A DNA stretch of 8,782 bases from Desulfuromonadales bacterium (GTDB taxonomy: Bacteria > Desulfobacterota > Desulfuromonadia > Desulfuromonadales > UBA2294). Shown piece by piece: positions 1 through 5,445 of this stretch. Where the stretch lies: assembly GCA_014859615.1 (NCBI GenBank), contig JACUTX010000096.1, forward strand, positions 1-8,782, in the 5' to 3' direction. A model generated the notes under the pieces. That model worked only from the letters and a program-made list of their open reading frames with translations. It did no database searches and was not told the origin of the DNA. A program made the position numbers and the translations under genes. Each line of letters begins with the position of its first letter. Within the stretch, counting starts at the first letter, position 1.

Positions 1-135
1 AAGATAAGTATATTCGGCAGACGACGGATCAAAGCCTGGCTGCCAAGCCAAAAGAGGATCTTTTTTTTGTTCAGCGAAGCAAAAAGAGCAGGATAAGCCG
101 ACTGCCAGCAGAGTGAATATCAAGGTTTTTTTCAT
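1..135 (-). CDS. secreted protein of unknown function, N-terminal part
   Basis: Reading the minus strand from ATG at 135 gives 45 codons open to the window edge, so the gene is cut off at its 3' end. The product starts with a classic Sec signal peptide: MKK, then a hydrophobic core (LIFTLLAVGL), then a polar region with likely cleavage after FCFA (residue 21, before EQKK). A cysteine at residue 16 follows GLS, a poor lipobox, so a lipoprotein is possible but less likely. The exported part begins EQKKDPLLAWQPGFDPSSAE, which I do not recognise. A GGAG ribosome binding site lies 7 bases upstream of the ATG. The gene diverges from the methyltransferase gene at 334 and has its own candidate promoter. 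Function unknown. Confidence 0.75.
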   Translation of the reverse strand, partial: MKKTLIFTLLAVGLSCSFCFAEQKKDPLLAWQPGFDPSSAEYTYL

Positions 136-166
136 CAGAACTCTCCTTTTGTCAAACCGAACCAAT

Positions 167-194
167 ATTATGAGTCAATAATAATAAATGTCGA
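167..194 (-). promoter_or_regulatory. candidate sigma-70 promoter for the secreted-protein gene
   Basis: On the minus strand, TCGACA (189-194, 5 of 6 to consensus) and CATAAT (167-172, 5 of 6) are separated by 16 bases. This would start transcription about 25 bases ahead of the ATG at 135. It is a pattern match only. The surrounding A/T-rich DNA raises the chance of a false match. Confidence 0.4.
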
Positions 195-258
195 TGTTAC
201 GGTTAACGTCCCAAAGGGTCAAGACAAAACAGGTTGCGCAAACAAGGGAGATCAGCGC

Positions 259-287
259 TTGTCAGCAGACCGGTCTTAAGGTAAGAT
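259..287 (+). promoter_or_regulatory. candidate sigma-70 promoter for the methyltransferase gene
   Basis: TTGTCA (259-264, 5 of 6) and TAAGAT (282-287, 4 of 6) are separated by 17 bases. This places a start near 294 and a leader of about 40 bases before the ATG at 334. It is a pattern match without other support. Confidence 0.4.
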
Positions 288-333
288 TCTGCGCTCTTTG
301 AAAGCTCGAAAATAAAAACGGAGTGATCCTGTT

Positions 334-1485
334 ATGGTTAAGGCAACAACATCAGCGTTGCAAAATATTCTGCTGGAGAAAATTCAGTCGCATGGCAATA
401 TGACCTTTGCCGAGTTTATGGCTGATTGTCTCTATCACCCTGAGCACGGCTATTATATCGGGTCACGTGACCGGATCGGGAAGCAGGGGGATTTCTTCAC
501 CTCAAGCAGTGTGCATGCCCTGTTTGGTGGTCTGATTGCCCGCCAGTTGATCGAGATGGCACAGATTCTTGGCGAAGAACCGTTCATTATTGTGGAGCAG
601 GGGGCCGGGGAAGGACATCTGGCCAAAGATATTCTCGATGCTTTGCAGATCGAAGACCCAGAAGTCTATAACCGGAGCACGTATCGTCTGGTGGAGGTCA
701 GTCCTGATAACCGGCGACGGCAGCGCGAACAGCTGCTCCGGCATGTTGATCGCGTTGACTGGTGCGCCGAGAGTGAACTGCAGCCGTTTACAGGCTGTTA
801 CCTTTGTAACGAACTAATCGATGCGTTTCCTGTCCACGTAGTTGAAAAGCGCGAAGGAAAGCTGCAGGAGGTTTTTGTCACCCGTAAAGGGGGGGAACTC
901 GGCGAAACTGTTGGCCCGCTCTCAACGGCGGCTATTTCCGAGTATTTCGCCTGGCTTGGAGTCGAACCGGCTGAAGGGAACCGGGGCGAAGTGAACCTTT
1001 TGGCGGTCGATTGGATATGGCGGGTGGCTGCAACGTTACAGCGCGGATTCGTGCTGACAATCGATTATGGTTATCCGTCTGGAGAGTTGTATGCTCCCTT
1101 TCGGCGCAATGGTACGGTGATGTGCTACCATAAGCATGCGGCGCTTGAAGATCCGTATCATCTCGTTGGTGAGCAGGATATCACCGCGCACGTCGATTTC
1201 ACTGCGCTGCAAAAAGCCGGCACTGAAGCGGGCCTTGAGCTGCTCTATTTCAAGGAGCAGTACCGGTTTTTGATGGCCCTCGGTTTTGTCGACAAGCTGA
1301 TGCAGCTGCAAGCTGAATTGACCGAACCGAATCAGGCATTGGCGCTTCGCATGACCCTGAAAAATCTGATTATGCCGGATGAGGGGATGGGGAGCACGTT
1401 TAAGGTGTTGGTACAAGGCAAGGGGGTCGGGACTCCAGAGCTGCTCTGCCATCGAAAAATTTCCGATATCCCCTTGCCGATTTGA
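334..1485 (+). CDS. MidA/NDUFAF7-type SAM-dependent methyltransferase
   Basis: The product has 383 residues, the usual length for the COG1565/DUF185 (Methyltransf_28) family. Members are SAM-dependent methyltransferases. The mitochondrial member NDUFAF7/MidA methylates an arginine of the NDUFS2 subunit during complex I assembly. Visible landmarks are the N-terminal YYIGSRDRIGKQGDFFTSS region (40-58), the SAM-binding motif VEQGAGEGHLA (87-97), an acidic strand end LVEVSP (119-124), the family motif NELIDAFP (159-166), IDYGYP (243-248), and QDITAHVDF (281-289). No signal peptide or membrane segment is seen, so it is cytoplasmic. The ATG has GGAG 10 bases upstream. An Nfu-type Fe-S scaffold gene follows 106 bases later on the same strand. 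The family assignment is firm. A respiratory complex I substrate is inferred from the eukaryotic homologue and is unproven here. Confidence 0.9.
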   Translation: MVKATTSALQNILLEKIQSHGNMTFAEFMADCLYHPEHGYYIGSRDRIGKQGDFFTSSSVHALFGGLIARQLIEMAQILGEEPFIIVEQGAGEGHLAKDILDALQIEDPEVYNRSTYRLVEVSPDNRRRQREQLLRHVDRVDWCAESELQPFTGCYLCNELIDAFPVHVVEKREGKLQEVFVTRKGGELGETVGPLSTAAISEYFAWLGVEPAEGNRGEVNLLAVDWIWRVAATLQRGFVLTIDYGYPSGELYAPFRRNGTVMCYHKHAALEDPYHLVGEQDITAHVDFTALQKAGTEAGLELLYFKEQYRFLMALGFVDKLMQLQAELTEPNQALALRMTLKNLIMPDEGMGSTFKVLVQGKGVGTPELLCHRKISDIPLPI

Positions 1486-1503
1486 TAGACTGTACGCTAT
1501 AAA
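1474..1503 (+). promoter_or_regulatory. candidate promoter for the Nfu gene
   Basis: TTGCCG (1474-1479, 4 of 6) and TATAAA (1498-1503, 5 of 6) are separated by 18 bases and straddle the methyltransferase stop codon. If used, the Nfu gene would have its own leader of roughly 80 bases, in addition to any read-through from upstream. The evidence is only a consensus match. Confidence 0.35.
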
Positions 1504-1536
1504 GAGTGACGTTGTAAAAAAGAGTGAAGCAGAGTG

Positions 1537-1557
1537 TCGCCCGCAAGTACGGGACGA
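1537..1557 (+). other. small stem-loop in the Nfu leader
   Basis: TCGCCCG (1538-1544) can pair with CGGGACGA (1550-1557), with one bulged A and a loop of CAAGT or slightly larger. It lies about 25 bases before the ribosome binding site. It matches no riboswitch class I recognise and could be incidental. Confidence 0.25.
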
Positions 1558-1580
1558 TCAATACAAAAAAAGAACCGATG

Positions 1581-1586
1581 AGGAGG
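1581..1586 (+). promoter_or_regulatory. ribosome binding site fixing the Nfu start
   Basis: A perfect AGGAGG sits 5 bases before ATG 1592. The reading frame stays open upstream into the methyltransferase gene (to 1379), but this site and the exact fit to a stand-alone Nfu domain make 1592 the start. Confidence 0.85.
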
Positions 1587-1591
1587 TTGTA

Positions 1592-1816
1592 ATGCGCGAA
1601 AAAGTTCAAGACGTATTAAAGCAGGTTCGTCCGGCACTTCAGGCTGATGGTGGGGATGTGGAGCTGGTTGATGTGAGTGATGACGGTGTTGTCAGTGTCA
1701 AACTGACCGGCGCGTGCGGTTCCTGTCCGATGTCGACCATGACGTTGAAGATGGGGATTGAAAAGGCTCTGATGGAGCAGCTCCCCGAAGTTAAAGAGGT
1801 TGTTCAGGTTCGTTAG
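1592..1816 (+). CDS. Nfu/NifU C-terminal domain Fe-S scaffold protein
   Basis: The product has 74 residues and is a stand-alone NifU C-terminal (Nfu) domain. The family signature is clear: a leading helix (VQDVLKQVRPALQADGGDVEL, about residues 5-25), then a beta strand ending in LTGACGSCPMSTMTLK (38-53), then a helix (GIEKALMEQLPEV). Cys42 and Cys45 form the CxxC motif that binds a [4Fe-4S] cluster, normally bridged between two subunits, for delivery to apo-proteins in the cytoplasm. There is no A-type or N-terminal NifU domain, so this is a minimal carrier, not full-length NfuA or NifU. It sits downstream of the methyltransferase gene on the same strand and is closed by a strong terminator. 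Which client proteins it serves cannot be read from the sequence. Confidence 0.92.
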   Translation: MREKVQDVLKQVRPALQADGGDVELVDVSDDGVVSVKLTGACGSCPMSTMTLKMGIEKALMEQLPEVKEVVQVR

Positions 1817-1835
1817 TCGCAATCTTTATCGCTGT

Positions 1836-1894
1836 CGTAAACAAAATGCACCCCACACAAGCAGTTGACTTGCTGGGGTGCTTTTTTGTTTACG
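1836..1894 (+). terminator. Rho-independent terminator after the Nfu gene
   Basis: The stem GCACCCCA (1848-1855) pairs with TGGGGTGC (1874-1881), with an extra inner CAAG/CTTG pairing (1858-1861 with 1869-1872), and is followed by six T residues (1882-1887). The flanks extend the symmetry: CGTAAACAAAA (1836-1846) pairs with TTTTGTTTACG (1884-1894). The near-symmetric A and T flanks suggest it can also stop minus-strand transcripts that escape the transporter terminator. Confidence 0.9.
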
Positions 1895-1934
1895 GCTATT
1901 TCGTTAGCTCAGGCTCCGGGACTGTTTTGCGGAC

Positions 1935-1960
1935 AAAAAAATGCCCCGCAAAAGCGGGGC
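1935..1960 (-). terminator. Rho-independent terminator of the transporter gene
   Basis: On the minus strand a perfect 7-bp G/C stem, GCCCCGC (1954-1960) with GCGGGGC (1943-1949) and a TTTT loop, is followed after one A by seven T residues (1941-1935). It lies 44 bases beyond the transporter stop codon, pointing the right way for that gene. Confidence 0.88.
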
Positions 1961-1970
1961 GATTCGCAGG

Positions 1971-1987
1971 TATCCGTTAGACGGATA
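1971..1987. other. short hairpin in the transporter 3' untranslated region
   Basis: TATCCGT (1971-1977) and ACGGATA (1981-1987) form a perfect 7-bp inverted repeat with a 3-base loop, between the transporter stop and its terminator. On the plus strand a run of seven T follows after seven bases, so it could also be a weak plus-strand terminator. It may otherwise stabilise the mRNA 3' end. Confidence 0.45.
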
Positions 1988-2003
1988 CAGAGGATTTTTT
2001 TAA

Positions 2004-3290
2004 TCAATCGTTTCTGGCAGGTTGCAGTTCCAACTCTTCGTCCATGAGCAGATCGGAAGCTGCTGCCGGAACAGTGACCGGATCTTTAGTCGGTCGCAGT
2101 GTGCTTGCCATCACGGCGCCGACCAGAAGCATGACCCCGGCGACGGCAAACGAGATGGTGAATCCGCCGGTGCGGGCGGTCAGCATCGCTGAAGCCTTGA
2201 CCAGAACAAATGCTCCGATTCCCCAGGCGGAGAAGAGGGCACCATAGTTAAGACCGTAGTGCTGCACACCCCAGAAATCTTTGGCAAAAGATGGGAAAAG
2301 TGAAAGATTGGAGCCGTAGTTGAAGCCGATAAATGTCGCAAGCAAGGTGATTAAAAGCCCGCTGGAAGCATTGCCGCCGACAACCGAAATGGCTGCAAAC
2401 ATCAGCGAGGCCTGAAACACCAGCATGATAATCAAGGTGTTGGCTCGGCCAAGTTTGTCTGAGAGGACTCCGGCGCCGATACGTCCGGCAGCGTTGCCGA
2501 TCGACATCACGGCAACGGCGATGAAGGCATATTCACCCATGCTCTGTTTGGCCATGCCGGCGATACTCCCGATAACCATCAATCCCGCTCCGGCGCCGAC
2601 GAAGAAGCAGAGCCAGAGGGTGTAGAAGGAACCGGTGCGCAGAACCTGTGATGGCGTAAGTTCGTTGCTCGTCTTTTTGACCTGAACATTGGCGTTTTTG
2701 CCGGCGGCGGAAGCTTTGAGATGATCGGCTGGCGGGTTGGAGACCAGCATCGCCATGCCGCAGACGACGACGATAAAAAAGATGCCGAGGATCATCATCG
2801 TCTGTTGCAAGCCGTAGTTGCCGAGCAGATATTTGCACGCCGGGGCGAGGTAGACCGGGGCGATGCCGAATCCGGAAACGACGATCCCGGCAATCAGGCC
2901 GGTTTTGGCTGGCGGAAACCATTTAAGCGCTGGTGGGGTGGCGGCCGAGTAGCCGAAACCGAAGCCGAGGCCGGCGAGGAGTCCGAAACCGATGATCCAG
3001 CCCCAATATTCTGTGGTTTGTGAACAGACGATAAAGCCGGCACCGACCAGCAGGCCGCCGACGATCGCCGTGATGCGAGGTCCGATCTTGTCCTGCATCT
3101 TGCCGCCGATGATCATCGACAAGGCGAAGCTGAGACATGCAACAGCGTAAGGGTCGCCCGCCCCTTCGAACAGTTTGGCGATATCGCCTTTAAGCATGCT
3201 GTAGGCGTAAAGAATGCCGAGAGCCAGATTGATTCCTGTCCCCGCCAGGACGACTGTCCAGCCACGTCGTGCAGAATTTTTAGTGCTCAT
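2004..3290 (-). CDS. OFA-family MFS transporter (monocarboxylate/dicarboxylate type)
   Basis: The product is a 428-residue, twelve-helix major facilitator. The N-terminal stretch WTVVLAGTGINLALGILYAY (11-30), motif A GGKMQDKIGPR (62-72), its second-half copy GVLSDKLGR (274-282) and FNYGSNLSLFPSFAKDFWG (323-341) mark the OFA family (oxalate:formate antiporter OxlT, pyruvate-linked YhjX). Buried basic residues Arg270 (helix 8 region, AGRIGAG) and Lys365 (helix 11 region, FVLVKASA) are in places comparable to the substrate-binding Arg272 and Lys355 of OxlT. This suggests a carboxylate substrate. A polar loop (188-215) separates the halves, and the tail (400-428) is acidic and cytosolic. ATG 3290 is chosen because GGGAGG lies 5 bases upstream and the helix-1 context fits the family. 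The frame is open upstream to 3521. A sigma-54 promoter precedes it, implying inducible expression. The exact substrate is unknown. Confidence 0.88.
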   Translation of the reverse strand: MSTKNSARRGWTVVLAGTGINLALGILYAYSMLKGDIAKLFEGAGDPYAVACLSFALSMIIGGKMQDKIGPRITAIVGGLLVGAGFIVCSQTTEYWGWIIGFGLLAGLGFGFGYSAATPPALKWFPPAKTGLIAGIVVSGFGIAPVYLAPACKYLLGNYGLQQTMMILGIFFIVVVCGMAMLVSNPPADHLKASAAGKNANVQVKKTSNELTPSQVLRTGSFYTLWLCFFVGAGAGLMVIGSIAGMAKQSMGEYAFIAVAVMSIGNAAGRIGAGVLSDKLGRANTLIIMLVFQASLMFAAISVVGGNASSGLLITLLATFIGFNYGSNLSLFPSFAKDFWGVQHYGLNYGALFSAWGIGAFVLVKASAMLTARTGGFTISFAVAGVMLLVGAVMASTLRPTKDPVTVPAAASDLLMDEELELQPARND

Positions 3291-3295
3291 TGATG

Positions 3296-3301
3296 CCTCC
3301 C
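3296..3301 (-). promoter_or_regulatory. ribosome binding site fixing the transporter start
   Basis: GGGAGG lies 5 bases ahead of the ATG at 3290 on the minus strand. It favours this start over in-frame ATG codons further upstream, notably the one at 3434 that has only AGGGG in front. Confidence 0.75.
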
Positions 3302-3322
3302 TTTGCTCGATATTGGATTTGT

Positions 3323-3337
3323 CCATGCTCTGCATGG
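3323..3337 (-). other. hairpin in the transporter leader
   Basis: CCATGC (3323-3328) and GCATGG (3332-3337) are perfect 6-bp arms around a 3-base loop, about 22 bases upstream of the ribosome binding site. It may affect translation, or be incidental. Confidence 0.3.
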
Positions 3338-3505
3338 TTAAGTGGCGAACGCGAAAAGAGATCGGCCAGCGGCCCTGAATCCCGGTAATGTGCAGCGGTT
3401 TTTGCGGTCTTTTTTTTCCGGTCATGTCGGCCATTAAAACCCCTTTTTGAAAATTGCCGGCTACTGAGTCGACTGAATTTAACCTGAATCTGTCTTCGTC
3501 TATTC

Positions 3506-3520
3506 GCAATGGCCGTACCA
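3506..3520 (-). promoter_or_regulatory. sigma-54 (-24/-12) promoter of the transporter gene
   Basis: The minus strand reads TGGTACGGCCATTGC (3520 to 3506). Against the sigma-54 consensus TGGCACG-N4-TTGC, every fixed base matches except the fourth (T for C), and the GG and GC elements have the required spacing. It predicts a start near 3494 and a leader of about 204 bases. Sigma-54 promoters need an enhancer-binding activator, and candidate sites lie upstream at 3617-3634 and 3714-3739. Together these make the call stronger than a lone pattern match. Confidence 0.75.
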
Positions 3521-3560
3521 AAAAATAAACAGTGTTATTTTTTTATTTTTTTTAATTTTT
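3521..3560. other. A/T-rich tract upstream of the sigma-54 promoter
   Basis: Only three of 40 bases are G or C, with long T runs on the plus strand. It lies between the promoter and the two palindromes. Such tracts bend readily and could help loop a distant activator onto the promoter. I found no good IHF consensus inside it. Confidence 0.4.
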
Positions 3561-3616
3561 ACAGGAGGTTATAGCTTGAGAGTGTGTAGATGTCTGAAGC
3601 GGGTCCGTTCGAGGGG

Positions 3617-3634
3617 TTTCGCATTTGTGCAAAA
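3617..3634. promoter_or_regulatory. candidate activator site 1 (promoter-proximal)
   Basis: TTTCGCATTTGTGCAAAA fits TTT-N-GCA-N4-TGC-N-AAA, a dyad of two 7-base half-sites. Its centre is about 131 bp upstream of the predicted transporter transcription start. A closely related dyad lies 101 bp further away. Confidence 0.45.
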
Positions 3635-3713
3635 AAACAGTTCCGAACGGGGGACGATTTATGGTCGGACGGGGAGTGGCTGGGGCAAAGGCAGGAATGC
3701 AACAGCAGAATCA

Positions 3714-3739
3714 ATTTTTTTGCATGAATGCAAAAAAAT
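3714..3739. promoter_or_regulatory. candidate activator site 2, near-perfect palindrome
   Basis: Twelve-base arms, each A/T plus seven T/A plus GCAT/ATGC, are perfectly complementary around a 2-base GA centre. The core (3718-3735) fits the same TTT-N-GCA-N4-TGC-N-AAA pattern as the site at 3617-3634, about 232 bp upstream of the predicted sigma-54 start. It also lies 17 bases beyond the AI-2E protein stop. The alternative is therefore a hairpin ending that operon, but it lacks a G/C stem with a following T run. Confidence 0.5.
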
Positions 3740-3755
3740 CCGGTTCACTAAAGGG

Positions 3756-4889
3756 TCACGATTCAGATTCAGGGAGTCGCTCTGACAAAGAGAAGGTTCG
3801 CCGGTATTGACGGATTTCGATAAAGATAATTTTGAGCGTACTGACGATCGGGACGCCGATAACCATGCCGAGAATGCCATAAGCATTGCCGCCGAGAATA
3901 ATGGCGATGATAACCCAGAGGGGGTGCAGGTTTGAATAGCGGGAGATCAGGATCGGAATCAGGATAAAGTTGTCAATAATGACCTGGGCGATCAGAAAAT
4001 AGACAATGACAATCCACCAGAACTGCCCACCAATACCGAGATCGACAAGGGCGACCAGGATGCCCGGAATCATGCCGATCAAAGGTCCGATATAGGGGAT
4101 TAAATTGGTCACTCCGGCAAAAACGGCAAGAAAGCCGGTATAACGGATGTCGGTGAATGAGAGACCGATAAAGATCACGATGCCGATAATTGTCGCCTCA
4201 ATGATCCGTCCCCGGATAAAGTGTGAGAGCTGTTTGGTGATCAGGTAACTCAAGTCGTGCACCATCTCGAAAGTTCGGTTCGGAGCCAGGGAGATACAGC
4301 TGCGCAGGATGCGGCTGCCGTCACGCAGAAAAAAGAAAGTGAAGAGCGGAACCATCAAAAACAGACCGCCGAGCCGTAAAGCAGATTGCGGCGTGCCGAC
4401 AATGACGGTATTGACAATATCTTTACCGAGGGATCGGCCACGTTCGACCAGATCGGCTGAATCGATAAAAGGGGTTTGTGCTTCAATTTTCAGACCGAGG
4501 TCACGAATATAATTTGTCATCCCTTTTATATAACGGGGGAGGTCGGCCTGTAGTGAATTCCAGGCGCTCTGCCATTGGGGGATAATAAACTGCATCAGCA
4601 GATAGAGCAGCATGGCGCAGAGGATATAGACGATGAATATGCTGCCGGTCCGTTTGCCGGTTGTCCGTTCGAAAAAACTGACCACCGGCTCGAGGAGAAA
4701 GGTTAGAACCAGGGAGAGCAAGATCGGTAGAAACAGGGCTGATGAGGCGGTACGGATGAAAGTAATGAACGATGTCGCCGAGCTGTAGATAGCGAGCCCG
4801 GCGGCAAGACCGGCGGTTAAAACAATAAACAGCAGAATCATCTGAGTGCGATCGGCCGGACGTCTGATTGTCGGGAAAGGTTCGCTCAA
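3756..4889 (-). CDS. AI-2E family transporter (PerM-like integral membrane protein)
   Basis: The product has 377 residues and the typical AI-2E (PF01594) layout. Two N-terminal membrane segments (about 17-38 and 45-72) and one at about 82-103 are followed by a soluble helical loop (about 104-165). A second membrane block (170-190, 228-283, 290-315, 322-358) carries the family signature GVTNLIPYIGPLIGMIPGIL (259-278) and LHPLWVIIAIILGGNAYGI (321-339). Family members have been linked to AI-2 export and to Na+/H+ or other ion exchange, so the substrate is not predictable. The start is TTG at 4889, 8 bases after GGAG. Its TTGA overlaps the stop of the cyclic-nucleotide-binding gene, indicating translational coupling. 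The next in-frame ATG (residue 17) has no ribosome binding site. It is the last gene of a three-gene minus-strand unit. Confidence 0.9.
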   Translation of the reverse strand: MSEPFPTIRRPADRTQMILLFIVLTAGLAAGLAIYSSATSFITFIRTASSALFLPILLSLVLTFLLEPVVSFFERTTGKRTGSIFIVYILCAMLLYLLMQFIIPQWQSAWNSLQADLPRYIKGMTNYIRDLGLKIEAQTPFIDSADLVERGRSLGKDIVNTVIVGTPQSALRLGGLFLMVPLFTFFFLRDGSRILRSCISLAPNRTFEMVHDLSYLITKQLSHFIRGRIIEATIIGIVIFIGLSFTDIRYTGFLAVFAGVTNLIPYIGPLIGMIPGILVALVDLGIGGQFWWIVIVYFLIAQVIIDNFILIPILISRYSNLHPLWVIIAIILGGNAYGILGMVIGVPIVSTLKIIFIEIRQYRRTFSLSERLPESES

Positions 4890-5416
4890 GTTGATGACTC
4901 CGTACTGAAGAGATCGGGATGTTTCAGACGCAGGTCGTTCATGAGCTGATCCGAAACATGAAGCCGTTCACTAACGACCCGGCTGAGACTGAGGATGATT
5001 TTGTAGGCGACGGAAGGATTTCTTTTTGCCAGTTCATTGATGTCCGCACGAAAAAGACCGATCAGAACGGTCGGTTCTGATGCCCGGGCCGAAGCGGTTC
5101 TTTTTGAGGGAGCCGCGAGGGTTGTTTCACCGAAAAACTCTTTTAACCCGAGTTGCGCCAGTATGATCTCCCTGTTTTTAACAGAACGGTTGTAAATCTG
5201 CACAGTTCCGCTGCGAATGATGTACATGCCGGATCCCGGGTCTCCAGCTTCGAAGATCACTTCTCCGGCGCTGTAGGTGCGCAGATGCATCAATGATTCG
5301 AGTTGAATGCGGCTTCGTTTGTCGAGATCAGCGAAGATCGAAACCGAACCGAGAAAGTAGGCGATCGACTCTTCCTCCAGCTTCTTATGAAAAATATTAA
5401 TCCAGAGTGGATTCAC
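4886..5416 (-). CDS. single-domain cyclic-nucleotide-binding protein
   Basis: The product has 176 residues with one cNMP-binding domain (CAP/CNBD fold, PF00027) at about 25-145. Visible are the opening SIFADLDKRSRIQLE (26-40), the beta-roll GEVIFEAGDPGSGMYIIRSG (51-70), and the phosphate-binding cassette FFGETTL...KRTASARA (94-111). In that cassette Glu97, Arg106 and Thr107 correspond to the ribose- and phosphate-contacting residues of CAP. Only a short helical tail (145-176) follows and there is no DNA-binding helix-turn-helix. It is therefore more likely a regulatory or partner protein than a transcription factor. The start is GTG 5416, with AGGAG 5 bases upstream. It lies 29 bases after the secreted-protein gene, and its stop overlaps the AI-2E start by 4 bases. 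Whether it binds cAMP, cGMP or no ligand cannot be told here. Confidence 0.88.
   Translation of the reverse strand: MNPLWINIFHKKLEEESIAYFLGSVSIFADLDKRSRIQLESLMHLRTYSAGEVIFEAGDPGSGMYIIRSGTVQIYNRSVKNREIILAQLGLKEFFGETTLAAPSKRTASARASEPTVLIGLFRADINELAKRNPSVAYKIILSLSRVVSERLHVSDQLMNDLRLKHPDLFSTESST
4898..4901 (-). promoter_or_regulatory. ribosome binding site for the TTG start of the AI-2E gene
   Basis: GGAG lies 8 bases ahead of TTG 4889, inside the end of the upstream coding region. It supports the unusual start codon and the 4-base overlap. Confidence 0.6.
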
Positions 5417-5421
5417 AACAG

Positions 5422-5426
5422 CTCCT
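5422..5426 (-). promoter_or_regulatory. ribosome binding site for the GTG start of the cNMP-binding gene
   Basis: AGGAG lies 5 bases ahead of GTG 5416, in the 29-base gap after the upstream stop codon. It decides for the GTG start. Confidence 0.7.
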
Positions 5427-5445
5427 GCAGCGACAAAAAAACTGT

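Noticed and set aside
1379..1591. N-terminal extension of the Nfu frame by 71 codons into the methyltransferase gene
   Set aside because: The extension overlaps a real gene in another frame, does not resemble any Nfu region, and ATG 1592 has a perfect ribosome binding site.
1501..1591. A c-di-GMP or other riboswitch before the Nfu gene
   Set aside because: There is only one short bulged stem, and none of the conserved core bases of the classes I know are present.
1865..2047. 60-codon plus-strand frame between the Nfu and transporter genes
   Set aside because: It begins inside one terminator and runs through the other. It has no ribosome binding site or protein-like pattern.
2533..3138. Minus-strand frames overlapping the transporter in another register
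   Set aside because: They are Arg-rich out-of-frame translations of the transporter, whose helices and motifs read continuously in the main frame.
3714..3739. The A/T palindrome as a Rho-independent terminator of the AI-2E operon
   Set aside because: The stem is almost all A/T with a two-base centre and no separate T run. The related dyad at 3617 fits a protein-binding site better. The terminator reading is not fully excluded.
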